Positions 22,225 through 35,572 of a stretch of 64,000 nucleotides of DNA are shown piece by piece. Positions within the stretch are counted from its first letter, which is position 1; each line of letters starts with the position of its first letter. The DNA comes from Paracentrotus lividus (Eukaryota; Echinodermata; Echinoidea; Camarodonta; Echinidae), in the NCBI GenBank assembly GCA_940671915.1, contig CALNVZ010003426.1:20182131-20246130 (forward strand), given 5' to 3'. The translations under genes and the position numbers were made by a program. Under the pieces are notes generated by a model that worked only from the letters and a program-made list of their open reading frames with translations, did no database searches and was not told where the DNA came from.

Positions 22225-24314
22225 TAAGTTTTCAGAATTAGTTTTCAATTTATTCATTTTTCGTTTTTAAATTCAGCTTTCGAGTGTACTTTGATTATTT
22301 CGAGGCCAGTCTAAAGTTATGTTTTACGTTTTCTGAATTTACATTTATTTACATGTTTACATAATATCCAAGTAATGAGATGATTCGAATAGATATGTAT
22401 ACTTCTCAAGACACAGACGAGGCACGGTACTTGCCAGGATTAACCGTGGATAAAAGAGATAACTTCTGTACTTGTACAGACGTCAGGTGCAGTGCTTGAC
22501 TCATTCCGTTTGGGGATCCCTTGTTGGTTACGTAATGATTATTTTGTATAGGAATAGGTCTCAAGTCTGGTATCGCTCTCAAAGAATATGTTATCAAGAT
22601 TTTTTTTTTTTTTTTTTTAAGGGGGAGGGACTCATGTTACGTTTTTCCACATAAATTATTACTACAACCACCCTTTCATTTGATGAAATTAAACATTTCT
22701 AGTTTAAAATAACTAAGATAAGTTTGTACTCCCATAACAGCAGATCAATTTTACTTTTAATCCCCAAAATTTGATATACAATAGTTGGATGAATGAGGAG
22801 GTGATCTTTTATTCCCTCCCCCCTGTCATTTTCCTGAAGTTTAACTGTTGGTTCATATAATAACACTTTTTTCTTTTCATTTTACTTACTCTTCTTGTAT
22901 TCATACATGCTTGATTTGTGAAATGTATGTCAATATATTTAAGTCTTTTCATCCTTTTTACATTGAGGCATATTTTTATTTGATACTGTCAGTATCATCA
23001 CTCTATGCTTAGATCATAATATTAATTTGCCATATTCCGAACCTCTTAGATTTTATTTGTTTCATAGGTTATTTAATTTCACCTTTCCCTTTGGTGTGTA
23101 TAATGATCAAAAGTTTATTTCTTTTTATCGTCTTGTTCTTTATTCTTTAATGTTTTGTTTTGTTTTGTTTTGTTTTTTTGTTTTTATTAATTACATTTTT
23201 TTTAAAATATCAATATGTACAATTAACATCTTTCCCTTGCATCTCACGCTGTTCTGTATAACTTCATTATTTATGTAATGTTTATTCATTCACGTATTTA
23301 CGCTAACACTATTTAGTCAGTTGTTGTCTCCTCTTCCTTATAGTTGGGTTTTTTCTTGTAACTTCTGTCTATTCGTAATATTCAATGTCTAGTGCACCAC
23401 CTCACATGTTTTCATTCGCACCAGTTACGTTATTCACTCATATATATAGTCGTATTGCTTTATTTATCTTCATCCCTCTCTCTCTCTCTCTTTACGGTGT
23501 TAGATGTCTTTCTTGATCGCTTTTATAAACTTGCTACTTTAAACAAAATTATTTATTGTCTTTACTCTTTCACACGTTAAATAACACTAATTTTTTTATA
23601 TCACTTCGCATATTTTAATTCTCACCAATTACGGTATTATGATTCACTCATATTGTTTTATTAATCTCCCTTTCCTCTCTCTATCTCTCTCTTTCTCTCT
23701 TTACGATATCTTTCTCGCTTTTATAAACTTACTACTTTGAACTAAACTATTCACTGTCTTTACTCTTGTCACGCATCAAATAAAACTCGCATATTCCCAC
23801 TTGCACATTTTCCTTTTTGTGTCTTCTTCATCAACCCGTCTGTCTCATTATACGACGTACACATGAAATGAAATTACCAATTGCAAACAGATTTTTATAT
23901 TGTTCATCAATTTACTGAACATCGCTCTACACAACAAAATTGCTTTTAGCAAGTTAGAAGTACATTGAAATCATTTGAATTAACTTATGTAACGAATTCC
24001 TATTTTCCCCTTCTATACTTTGAAATAGAGTGTATACTATTTACATGTTTGTTGTACGTAGACAACTTTTAAGAAAATAAAAACTCTCATTATGTAGCTA
24101 CCACCAAGAATTACATTTCAATTGAAGGTAAAAAGAATCAAACACATTTGAACAAAGGAGAATTAATGGATACTCTCTAATTATAAAGTCAAAGTCAAAG
24201 AGTAAAGGGGAAGAAGAAAGCAAATACCCTAATACTTAGTACTGCACGGATCAGACAAATCAATACAAATTTCGTTATTATGATGATGATAGGAAGAAAT
24301 ATATGTAGCCTATG
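22223..24314. other. Polinton left unique region, no gene recognised
   Basis: AT-rich. A T-run and GGGGGAGGG lie at 22600-22630. ORFs are short and hydrophobic by composition. Confidence 0.4.
23397..23800 (+). repeat. diverged tandem duplication, unit about 205 bp
   Basis: The two units share, in order, CACCAGTTACG/CACCAATTACG, TTCACTCATAT, (CT)n, TTTACG, CTTTTATAAACTT, CTACTTT and TGTCTTTACTCTT. Confidence 0.65.
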
Positions 24315-24343
24315 TACAGTTGAAGCCAGAAGTTTACATACAC
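24315..24343 (+). mobile_element. Tc1/mariner (Sleeping Beauty-like) terminal repeat, solo end
   Basis: TA followed by CAGTTGAAGCCAGAAG and TTTACATACACC. This closely matches the well-known outer inverted repeat of Sleeping Beauty-type Tc1 elements (CAGTTGAAGTCGGAAGTTTACATACAC). No matching inverted end or transposase frame was found nearby, so it looks like a truncated element that inserted into the Polinton, 3' of the polymerase gene. Confidence 0.7.
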
Positions 24344-24835
24344 CTGATAGAAAAACATATAATAGTTTATTACAATACATTAAGGTACATTATGCCTAAA
24401 CTATTATGAAGAATACTGATTGTAGCCGCAGTGTTCCACAAAGCTGTATCTTTAGAGAATTTCATTGTCTTTAGATGTATCACATGGTACAATGGTTTAA
24501 TCACCGTCGTGCCCAAATTGAGAGTAATAATACATTTACGGAAGTTTGTTTAAATTTCACAAAAGAAACCCACAGATCCCAATTTGAAGATTGTAAATGT
24601 AATAGAAAAAACATACTAAAAACATAGTACATATCATTAAAATAAAAATAAAATATACATTTTATACATTATTTTATTTTTGCTTAATATGTATATTTTG
24701 CAATATCTGGAGTGTATCGATGAAAGGATATCAGAGAAAACTACACAAATTTATTTTGTGGCTTCATGTTACATCAGTAATAATATCGAATAGTTTTAAC
24801 AACGTAATTACCCTTTTAACATCCTACAAGGGTAA

Positions 24836-26640
24836 TTAGATATCGAGATAGGTGGTGGATACATTATCTTCCAAGACTTTGCGCTTGGGATAAAAGTAGG
24901 AGAAGGCATTTCGAACTTGGGTGTAGGTCGACACCCCATTGTTGACGACGCGAAATCCTCTATTCATTCCACCAGCCGCTACCCTGGAATGAAGTACACG
25001 CAGGTAGATATCCTTGGTGATGTCATTTTGCCGTTTGTTGATACCTTTGCTACTGAATTTATCACTGGCCCCGAAGCAATAATACGTCTTGCTACAAAGT
25101 GCTACGATACCGTCTCCTTCCCATTCGACTTTGAACAGACCGGGTGTTCTCTTGTCGTAACGAGCGTTGCTAGGTGTGTCGTCACGTGGAAACCAATTGA
25201 ATTTGTCTTCCGCCTACAGATTCCTCATGTCCGGTTTTGATGACAGCCTCGATTGATCAGCAGACAAAGCAATGTAGGCAGAGTCGGTGCTCCATCTCGC
25301 CATTTGAAAGTCAAGATGCTCCGATGGTAGGTGAGAAGGAATGTCACTAGTAAAATCAGCATACGTAAGCTTTGCCAATTGGTAGACAGCATGGCCAATT
25401 TGACGGGTAGATTCATTTGGATCTTGCTTTTAGCGCAAATCTACTTCATAGCAATCTCTGCGATTGGATTGAGATCTCGAAAGCGAATTTCATTCACTTG
25501 TTTGAGGTCGGTATATTTTCATTTGAAACTTTGACATTCCTATGTCTTTCTTGTTGTGATCGTTTTGCTGTAGGAAACGGTTGCCAATCAAATTTCATTG
25601 TATCGGCAACTAATATCTTAGACGGATCTACATCTCCCGATCGCCGGGCATCCGAAACCGCATCACCAAAATGTTTTGAAACAAGCAATGTGCAGGTTGA
25701 ACTCGATGAAATTGGTTGATGTTGGTGGATCACAAGACCATGTGAGAGGTACATTTGAGTAGGGGTGTGTACAGCAATATGTTCTTGCCAAACATACTCC
25801 CTGATAAGGCTGCGTCGGGAGTTTTCATAAATGCCATGCTCTTCTGCATAAGCCCGCATCCATGGTTCCAATATCCTCTCTTGATATTATCCCATTCTTA
25901 AGATATTGGACACTATCTCAGAAAAATCGATCTTTGAGATGGTCAGGCACGTGAATATCGCATTCCACGAATCCAAAGAGTTCATTGTTTGAAATAGCAG
26001 AGAGTAGGCGGTCTTGAGTGCATGCCATGTAGAAACTTTGGTAGAAGAAAACGATGTGATAGGAAAGTGACGAGGGTTTTGTCATGTTTGCGAGCGATGA
26101 GGTAGTCACACTCCCAGACAGAGATATAATCATAACCAAGTGATTCAATTGTTCGTTGTTTTTCTTTGGTTTTCTCAGTAGTTTACCATCGATTTCACCA
26201 ATTTCTTTGTTTCCTGTTTTCTCCCTTATTCAAGTGACAGGGATGCCCATTGTAATCCAGCATCCGTTAAATCGAACACTTGGTTTGTTTCGCGCAGCAA
26301 TCATTCGACAGGTAATTGCACGGCCCTATTCTCTTTCTCGTGTTGTTCCAGCATGCCTGATGGGTATTTGTCTGGAGAAAACTTTAAATCCTAACCATTC
26401 ACTGAGCGATAGGCGTTTTGTTTTCAGGTTTGAAATTATTCTGAGCTCTCCGTCTGAATGTAATGACCAGTAGGCAATGTCATGCATGAATAGCGGACAA
26501 GATTGAGAGGGGCTTGGAATCAAACCGTATGATCTTTTGACATGTACCTTGCCACCCTGTTTCTGTTTTGTTTTTCTTCTTGTTTTCCTTCCTTGTTTCG
26601 TGACCTATCTTGCCCTCTTATTTTATCCCATATTCTGCCT
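24836..26640 (-). pseudogene. protein-primed DNA polymerase B, C-terminal half (frameshifted)
   Basis: Catalyses DNA synthesis from a protein primer in Polintons. On the minus strand, family-specific segments appear in the order of the polymerase palm and C-terminus. They are a palm motif A neighbourhood (about 26480-26580), a segment with HLKDRFF (about 25920), PWMRAYAEEHGIYEN (about 25840), GDAVSDARRSGDVDPSK then ADTMK and the Lys-x-x-Asn-Ser region (25590-25690), and finally an open stretch with RTPGLFKVEWEGDGIVAL, NRGFRVVNNGVSTY and YFYPKRKV ending at a TAA (24836-24838). The segments lie in different frames with several one- or two-base shifts, plus an in-frame TAG near 25220. It could be a true pseudogene or unpolished sequence. 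From about 25216 down to the stop it is cleanly open. Confidence 0.85.
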
Positions 26641-28310
26641 TACGACGACTTATATTGGAAAATAACACAATAACATGACACTGCATATTACCTTAAGAGA
26701 AAGCATACGTAATCTTGAAGGAGGGTAGCCTATTTATGACTCCATATATAAGATAAAATGTCATGTATTGTAGTGGAATACAATATGTCATTCCAGTAGG
26801 TTTGTACTGTAATAACTATGGAATTTGGATGTTTACTTGCTGCACTATGTTTTGCCAGTCCAACAAGGCTAGGCCCCAATGTAGCTGGATGATGGCCGAT
26901 GCTGTTAGACTAGTTAGTCCTTGCTGGCCAGCCAATCAAGGTCTATTAATCCTGCAAAGATTTATTCCATTTGAAATATAAACATACGGACAAATCATTA
27001 TTTAAAAACAAATCCACGCGGTGGTGGTTTCACCTAAGTTTGTTCGTGAAGTACGAATGACTTTCCGAATGACTGGAAATAAATTATGTCTGTGTGCATT
27101 AATTCATCACATTCCCAATCATTTGCAGATTAACTGATAGCCCGGCGCTCGTAACTTGATACCGAACGACTTTGTGAACACAATCATACATAAGGGCCCC
27201 ATGTCCAGTGCACATGTTTTTATCACACTATTGGATTCATGTGCACATGATGAAGGAGTTTTTTCAAGTTGAAATTAGGCCGCGAATTCAACACGCGGGT
27301 TTAGTTAGAGTCCATGGTCCTAAAATCAGGGGTTAAACCACGGAAATTTAGAACCATGGACTAACTAAAACGCACGTTTGTGCATTCGCATGCAGGGTTA
27401 TCATCAACAGGAACATCAAATCCTAATAAATTCAGCTGACAGTTTTCAAGGGAAAAAAGGAAGGGAAGAAGAATGGAAGAAGAAGAAGAAGAGAGAGAAA
27501 GAAACAAACCAAAAATCTTAAAAAGCCGAACTGTATGGCGCTTCGGAAAATACAGAATTAGTCTGACATTCAAGCTACTAAAAGAGTATTAATATTGTTA
27601 ATGTATTGTATTATAAAGACTTCCCCGCGGATGGTTTTCTTTTTAGAATTTCAAATTAAAAAAAAAACAATATCTTCACCAATCGGAAATTTTTGTTATC
27701 TTGGAAAGCACTTTTTTCTTATTAACAGTTATTATTTCAATATACTACATTGGTAAACTTTTGGTAGAACTAATGCACATCTTCAGGTTGAAGAAATGAA
27801 TCGGGACCTGAATATGGTTTGAATTTCGTACAATCATGGATTTATGTCCAAAGGTTTCCGTTTTTCTCATATACTCACTATTCTAGCGCGCTCATCACTT
27901 CTATCGCACGCGAATCTAGCCACCGTGTCTGATCTAGCTGAGCACAACAGAACGGCTGTAATTGGTTCTTATCGGAATATATAGTCATCCACGAATGTGT
28001 CGTAAATTGTGTTTTGGATGTCTGTAAAAAAAGGAAAATAAGATTGATGTATAAAAATACATAATAATAATTATACTCTATTTAAACAGTAAGGCTATTT
28101 ACTTCTCAGGACATGAACTTAACCATGTGTTGCATACGTGTCGTATTGTTTACATGTACTGAGCGTTGTTGTTGGGACCCATTTAGATGATTAGAAAAGG
28201 TATGTTTGTGAGGTCAAAACGTTTATACGGCGTCCTCTTGTAGGTAAGCAGACAGGTGTACTTAGTGAGTACCAAGCATGTTCGGATTGGCTAAGTCAGG
28301 GGGATTATCT
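26641..28310. other. non-coding interval splitting the polymerase gene
   Basis: About 1.7 kb with no polymerase similarity seen. The part of the family protein expected between exonuclease motif II and palm motif A is missing here. It may be an intron plus gap, a deletion, or an insertion. Contains GA-rich sequence (27465-27505). Confidence 0.5.
27300..27369. repeat. small imperfect hairpin
   Basis: TTTAGTTAGAGTCCATGGTCC pairs with AGAACCATGGACTAACTAAA across a 27-bp loop; 70 bp in all. Could be a tiny MITE inside the Polinton. Confidence 0.6.
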
Positions 28311-28335
28311 NNNNNNNNNNNNNNNNNNNNNNNNN
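28311..28335. other. assembly gap, 25 N
   Basis: Exactly 25 N, the same size as the second gap, so a fixed placeholder rather than a measured length. It truncates the polymerase reading frame. Confidence 0.95.
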
Positions 28336-29944
28336 AGTAGAGTCGGGTATAAAAACTGTTTGAGTACATTGATGTCGTATTTGCCCGAATTGAAACCAAC
28401 CACAGGGAGTTCCTTTAAATGACTAAGCATCTTTACCTTAAGTTTGGTCACGTGGTTTTTCTTCGGAGACGGCATTCCTTCTTCTCTGCGTTGCTGCATC
28501 CACCGGCCTACCTCTTGTTCCTTCTCATCCAACATTCCAAGCACATCGGCGTAGGCTGATTCGACCAATGAGAAAGAGCATTGACTCACTTCCAGTAGAT
28601 AATCTACCATGTCACCGATCAGTTTATTGGGATCTCCTTCAGATACGAGACAAAATGCTTCATCATAACCAGGGACATTAGAATTGATACTGACGCTCAT
28701 GGGGATGTGTTTCTCAATGTAGTTTAACTTTGCTGAACACCCGTCTTCCATCTCCGATGTCTTTTCCATGAAACTCTCGATATCAAAAGTCGCAAAAAAT
28801 GGAAAGTATTTCCGATCTTCGTCTACCGAGATGCCCTCATCAGCCAATTCTTTCCAGATAGTCGGTGGGTTATGAAAGGTGGTTACACCCTTAGGAAAGA
28901 CGTGTGTGGTGCCAGTTGCCGTACATATCATCTCATGTCGGTGAAGAGCCTTCCTCGTTTTCCAAAGTTTCTGGCATTTTCGGCATTGGTAGCTTTGGCA
29001 ATACCGGTCGATGTCAGTAATGTAGCTGAAATGGTCCTCGTATAGGTTCACATACATAGTGTCGGAAAATTTCTCCAACCCACGACGAACGAGCCTGGCT
29101 GTGATCTTCTCTTGATTGAAAGGGATTTTTTCAGCTTCCATCTCGTCACCACTTTCTCCGTCATTACCATGCCATGCTGCAAGCTCGTACACGGAGATAT
29201 TTATTTTGAATGTATCTTCTACTCGGTGTAAATCACTTAGTTTCAGTCCTTCGAATTCTGAAACTGGAATATTGACTTCATACTGTTTATAAAGTGATTT
29301 TGCCATGCCTTCCATTCCCTTGCTATTGCAACCTCTGCTTAAGGCAATGCATCTGAAGAGGCACAATCTGTCGTTGTAGGTCTGTCCTTTGTCTTGATTT
29401 TTGACGAGCGCCATGATTGATTGATTATTGTGTATGTAAGAAGGAAGTTCGATTCCCCGACCGATGGGATGATCGACCAGTCGGAAGACATAAAACTTCA
29501 CATTGGTGATGTGTTGAACGACCCATTTTGAATTGGGACGCAATGAACGGGCATATTCCAGCACATCTTCATGTTGGACGGCTTTGACAAACTCACTGAA
29601 CGACGCCTTATTTGTAATCAGCATTGGTGAATCGAATATCTTTGTGTTACGACTAGCATAGTAATATCGGCATTCCTCCGTTTCATTGTCACGAAGTACA
29701 AACCCATACGAAGCATTTATCTTAAATGCAGTAGACTGTTGGTCAAAGACTTCTTGAGCTTTCTCCTCTAGGATATCATTGTTGATTGCGGGTAGATGAA
29801 AGTTGTACCACCGGTAGACTCTACCTGTTGTCCGTCTGTCTTTGATGTCTAGCCAGTGCTCCCGGTATATCTGACCTAGACAACCATTCGGGTCTATGTG
29901 TGGGGGCAGATCCAATGGTATCAGAGCGACTTGTTGTAGAGGTT
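28336..29944 (-). CDS. protein-primed DNA polymerase B, N-terminal half (partial)
   Basis: An uninterrupted frame of about 530 codons, entering the gap at its C-terminal side. Likely order from the N-terminus: a basic region with HWLDIKDRRTTGRVYRWYN, a conserved-looking DRLCLFRCIALSRG segment (about residue 185), a zinc-binding C-x2-C-x12-H-x4-C motif (YQCRKC...HRHEMIC, about 309-331), exonuclease motif I FATFDIESF (about 374-382, with Asp and Glu catalytic residues), and exonuclease motif II VVGFNSGKYDINVL (about 505-518). These fit the DNA_pol_B_2 family of Polintons and related elements. No ATG opens the frame; an acceptor-like TTTCAATTTACAG sits just upstream (AG at 29945-29946), so an upstream exon is likely. 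The polymerase palm lies beyond the gap. Confidence 0.9.
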
Positions 29945-31446
29945 CTGTAAATTGAAATATAAATCGAGATTATCAAGTGGTTAATCAATCAACTGTATAC
30001 TGCATTACATAATCAACAGAAAGTGTAAGGGTGGATAGAAGATAAAAGTTTCCTCTTTACATTATTAGCATTTACATGATAAAATACATGTTTTATTAAT
30101 AAGTGTCATATTGCATAACAAAAATTCAATAAGATATAAAAGAGACAATAAAAAATAGAGTATCCTTATCATAAATGAACAATTCGATGTTTTTGTTGGT
30201 TTTGTTTAATTTTGTTTTTGTTTTTGTTTTTTTTAATTCCTGGTATATTTCTGTGTTATGTATTCTGTATACGGCAGAGTGCTATATTTTATTTCTATTG
30301 TGCATGGTGTGTAATTCAGTCAAGTTGGGTCTTGGGATCACCATCAATCACACAACTATTTTTTTTTTCTTCTCATGTCAAAAAGCTGTTAAATGTTATA
30401 AAAAATGTTCCATACGCTTTGGGCATGGAATTGCCAAAATATTGATAAAGTATTCGTAGTAGTAAATGTAACATCTATTCCATAACAAATTAAATGTAGA
30501 GAACAATTAAAGTAGCTCTTAAAGAATGGAGAGGGAACTTTGTATAGAGCATATATTGAAACATTTTGAATGCATATTTATTTATTATGAATGAAAATGG
30601 AATAATTGAACCGAGTTGTCTTCAGAATTTCTATCAAAATATATTTTGTATGATTTTCAAGATCTGTGTGATAAATTAGATATTTCATTTTTATCTTAAT
30701 ATTATTATTATTTTAATTAATTATAGGTCAAGGGGGAGGGGGAGGGTTGACCTTTTGTTTTATTTCACAATTCTACAATTAACTTAACTGTGCAATACCA
30801 AATACGGAAGCAAATCCCAGTTAATAGATATACAGGCCTAGAAATGAAACAATAAACCATGGCGATGTTTTTCTACATGACGACACGAGTCTTTTTTTTA
30901 TATATATAATTTTTTTTTCTTTTAAAATATTTATAAACCTGATTCTGGGAGGTTTAGTTCATTCTATTATAACTATACTAGTATATAAGGTAATCTGATT
31001 CTCTTGAGTTATATCATAGATATATCCATGGTTCTATCATAATCATGTAATAAACCACAAAAGTTACATAATGGTAATGAAGGGCATGTGGGGAATAATC
31101 TACGTATAAATCTACTTGTATTTGTGCCATATCAATATGGCATTTATGGCTGATACACTTAATAATTTTTGTATTATTTCCTGTTGTGACGCAAGTCATG
31201 CTAAATTTTAGGCGTCGAGAATAGAGTCAAAATTACAGGAATCGTTTCTGTTCAGAAGAAGGGGGACACGGTTCAAGATCTACAGTATCAAATGATATAT
31301 AAACAAGAAAAAGATAAAATAAGAAGCTTTGAATTTTTCTTTTATGAAAATACGAACATAACCAGGTGTTAGTGGATTTCATTAATTGTAAATAATGTTA
31401 AAAATCCCTTTTCTTGTTAGGGGAATAATAATAATTGAAGAAAATC
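29945..31446. other. Polinton interior between polymerase and zinc-finger gene
   Basis: AT-rich, many T-runs; ORFs near 30175-30459 are Phe/Leu-rich by composition. It should hold the polymerase promoter or first exon, but none could be identified. Confidence 0.4.
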
Positions 31447-31850
31447 TCAAATTACTTTTGTGTGAATCCGAGGTAGTTTTCTAGTGAATTTCCTTGCAGC
31501 CTGGTGAATCATGTGGTGCAAATTGATATGTCTTAAATATCGGTTCTGTTTGAACCATCGTCCACAGGAATGACACAGATATGTCTTTGCTAATTATGGG
31601 TCTCTCTTGTGTTTTAATTCTTTCTTGAGGAGATGATTTGCATATTGTGCATTCAAAAGCAGTTCTTCATCACTAAGTGGTTGGGTGCATGCTGATGATT
31701 GTTGATGACGTTCAAAATATCTTTTGGCTAAATGTTTTAACAATAATCGAAACGTATAGAAACGTTGGCAAAGATACGTTCATGACGATCAAGTTTGACT
31801 TGACAGTAAATGTTGCTGCCAGGTATTACAGTTGATGTTGGGGAATCCAT
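31447..31850 (-). pseudogene. C2H2 zinc-finger protein gene, degraded copy with intact last finger
   Basis: Reading leftward, the copy opens at an ATG (31850-31848) equivalent to that of the 40512-40804 copy, but fingers 1-3 are broken by numerous single-base losses. The final finger, YLCHSCGRWFKQNRYLRH (about 31516-31578), is perfect for C-x2-C-x12-H-x4-H and is followed by a basic tail and a TGA at 31447-31449. Probably a DNA-binding regulator or end-binding protein of the element; that role is inference. It lies upstream of the polymerase in the same orientation. Confidence 0.7.
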
Positions 31851-32759
31851 TTTGTAATGATGTTAAGAAAGTCTTGTATAAGTAAATCTATATCGTATTA
31901 AATAGTGTTGAAGGATGTAATAACTCCGCTGATATTTCTTCTAAGTTCAGATGAGGACTAAAATGAGCAAAGTTCTTGACTACTTTGGTTTAAATATAAC
32001 GACACAATAAATGTATATATCATAATGACCAGGAAAAAAATGAGCGATCCTAAACTAGTCTCAGTTGTTGTCTACTTATTGATTATCAAGTCTTTATTCT
32101 TTGTTTGTCTTTGTGTTTATACGTCGGTTAATTGAGCTATCAATGGCAGAAATTTATAAAACCATTGCATTGCGCAATGTAATACATGCAAGCGAATAAT
32201 GACAGTATTAAGCGAAGACGCAAAGATTTATAGTCATAACATAACTTGAAACCTAATATCATATAATTAAAAAGTTCAATAGTTGAATAAATATTATCAA
32301 ATATAAAAAAAAAAAAAAAAAATAAACAAAACAAATGATAATGATAATGTATAAATAAAATAAAAGACAAAAACAAAAATAAATAAATATAAAAAAAAAA
32401 ACAATAAAAAACAAACTCGGGGTTCTTATTGGTGATCATGGAGGAAAAATAGCGCTACATATATATTTATCTACATTTTATTGAAGGAAAATAAGGGTCA
32501 TGGTTACAGATACACAGGATATGTGGGTAAATATTGTCAATCATTTGTTTACCATGTTTACTTTAACGTATAATACATTGTCGTCGACCAGATGTACACA
32601 TTTTATATCTAATTATCTATTTAATCATTTGTCTTCTTCAGTAGGGTAGTTCAGTCAATGATTAAAACCGTGTTTCGTGTTGTCTCACATGATCTGAAAT
32701 ATTATCATTGTTTCTTAATACATCTTTTTTTTTTGCATCAGAATCATTATATTATAATA
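31851..32759. other. subterminal region shared with 40805-41796
   Basis: Same order of sequence as in the right arm (TAAGTAAATCTATATCGTATT, TCAAGTCTTTATTCTTTGTTTGTC, ATCATGGAGGAAAAATAGCGCT), but with many small indels in homopolymers. No gene. Confidence 0.7.
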
Positions 32760-35572
32760 TATCTTCGTTTAAGACCCTTTGTTGGAACCGTCGATTGGTC
32801 GTTGGTTGATTGGTGTTGTGCTTAAATTTAACCAACTATTAATTGATTAGATTGACATTATGGATATTTTTCCAACGTATTCCATTTCTTTAAATCTGTT
32901 GATATCTCATGAACTTCTTTATGACTTTCTTGTTGAAAACAATATTTTTCTAGTTGATTCATTTCATTGTAGCAGGATTTTGTTTAACTTTGAGCTGCTA
33001 CGATATCATTTGCATCTAAAACAAACGGTGAACAATAGGATTGACCGTGGATAAAATCATCATGATGATGGAAATAAAGGACAACTCTTACTTTAATATA
33101 TTATAGGGGTATGGTTCATCAGAGGGTTAAAATTATAGTTTGTTGCCCAAATAATGTCTTTCCATAAAGTTAATGTCTAAATTACAATAATAATCAAAAT
33201 ACTTTCGAACATATACATATTCAATCGTACTTTACTTTGATTGTATTTCTTTTTTGAACAATCTATTATAAAATATCCCGTGTATTTTGAAAAGGAGTGT
33301 GTTTAGAACGTTACTTTTAACTATTATGACGTATCAACAGAACATTTGGAGTCACATGAATCATCATAACTCTTTGAAGTAAACTGTTTTGTTACTATTT
33401 ATCAGAGTTGTGAATATATATAGTGGAATCAATATACCAAACTAAAGTATGCAGCGAACGTTTGTATGAAATGAGCAGTATGAAATGAACTGATTTTTTT
33501 GTTGTTGATAATTTCAAGCATAATTTGTATTCTTCAACCGCAAAATGCTTGAGTTGAATGAATCCAATTATTACGCTTTGAAAGGAGATGAAGACCACAG
33601 GATGAAATGTGAATGCGTAGAAAAAAAAAAAACAACAAATTTGTACAAGTGATTACACAATAAATTAAGTAATAAGGTGAAAGCGTAAAAGAAGAATATG
33701 AGACAAAAAAAAAAAAACAACAAAACAACAACAAAACAGAGACAAAAACAAAACGAAAATAACGGGTACTCTTTCCTCTTAGAAATTAACAAAGACAATA
33801 ATTGATTTAAATTTCATTGTAAGTTTAATTCATTTTTTCAATCACAAATAAATATTGATAAAAAAAAAATGTCGAAGACGATGATCATGTTGATGTTATA
33901 ATAATCACAAGAACGAATTACGAACAAGGCTTATGTTCATTCGTTTTTCAATTTGTTAGTGCAATGTATTATCTGTTAAGTTTTTAGCGAAGCACTATAT
34001 CCGACTATTGAAAGACAACGCAGATGTAAAAGTGAACACACTTTCTCAACGTGTCAAAGAAAAATTTGGTAAATTTAAATCAGATTGACTTTATCTGTCA
34101 CTGCTTATTTTTCAATGGAAGTGTTACGAATAATAAATAATTTATATATAAACAGAAATTCTGTCACAACCTAACCGAAATTAGTTATAACACAGGATTT
34201 ATTCTTCACGCAAAGAAAATAACACACGAAACAATGTAAGCCAATTGTCATTAAGGATCTGTTCTATCAGTACAGAAACTGGAGGAAACTTCAGATTTTT
34301 AATAACAGGACATAATTAGTGGAGGTGAAAAGGGAATTGAAGTGCATTTGAGGCATATATAATGATATACTCCATTCACAAATAAAAGTTCTTGCCTCGA
34401 CTTGATTCTCCTATAAAAATAGATCTTGAACAATATGCTGGTCTTATGATTCATCAGATTATTAAACGTGTGTAACGTCAACTATCATCGCTATTGTGGA
34501 TCTGTGTTTTCATTGTATTGAATGACTGTAATCTAAACGAAACAGGTGAGAGGTTTTGGAATATGGTATTTTGCTGTTTGTCATCTCATTCAAGTATAAA
34601 ATCTTGTACACTTGTTTTTTCTGCAAAGAGACAATGAGAGGTTATTGATTTGATTGTTAGTATATTCATATATATAATGACAAGGGGTATACTTGGATAT
34701 TGAGTACAAAACAGAGGAACAACAAAAATATAAACACTTAGCCGTTGCTAGCAACGCAAAAAAGTGAAAACATGGAAAAGAACACCAATATACAGTAATC
34801 GCACTCTACATCGTACTAGCGGGACTTAAATGCTGATAGTACAAACGGTTGTGATATATTTTTTTATCTAATTGTCAGATCTATGACATCCTACTATCGT
34901 ATTAAACTTAAATGATATAGATCATCATTATTTTGTTGGGATGTAGGTCTACACGGTAAAACATAGCTCAAATAAAGTCTTCTCTAATATGGTCCTTATT
35001 AAATTAAATGTAATCAATAAGTAGATGTCACTCATGACTATTCATCGCTACTCGTGGTATCGTGTTTATTCATGTAGTATAGCTGTACCATATCGTGACT
35101 TAAAATCAAAGATAAATTGACAAACTCTATATTAATATTTCCCACGCTATTGAAGATAGGTTTTCTTATAGCATGTTGATCTATTTTTCAATGTTTGTTC
35201 ATGGAGAGCGTCATTAAAGACGATCATGCTTGAGTGATATATTAATATTTTCATATTTTTACATTCTTATTTTTTTTATATTTTAATATTCAACATGTCA
35301 AAATTTTAATAATCTTTATTGTGAAATCATGTATAGCGTTGTTGCGTAAATATGCGTATAATGTTGCAAATACATATTGCTAATGTATGTAGTATGTACT
35401 GAGTAATTGTATACTAGTATTGGCGTAAGTATGTGTTGGGTAATTGGATACAAGTATTGCTTAATTATGTATTGGTAATTGGTAACAAGTATTGCGTATA
35501 TTATGTGTTGCGTAAAGTGGATCCACGGATCACTCCGGTGCCAAGAGCACCACTATTAATATACCTCACAAA
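32760..35572 (-). repeat. third copy of the Polinton terminal repeat (internal, noisy)
   Basis: Same orientation as the right TIR. Runs from TATCTTCGTTTA through all TIR landmarks to GGATCCACGGATCACTCCGGTGCCAAGAGCACCACTATTA, a damaged version of the element tip. Both tip hairpins are spoiled. After about 35572 the similarity stops, as expected if a different flank begins there. Very high indel rate. Confidence 0.85.

Noticed and set aside
24917..25240. 107-codon plus-strand ORF of good composition
   Set aside because: Shadow of the minus-strand polymerase C-terminus, which carries the recognisable family segments.
26156..26473. 105-codon plus-strand ORF
   Set aside because: Also antisense to polymerase-derived sequence.
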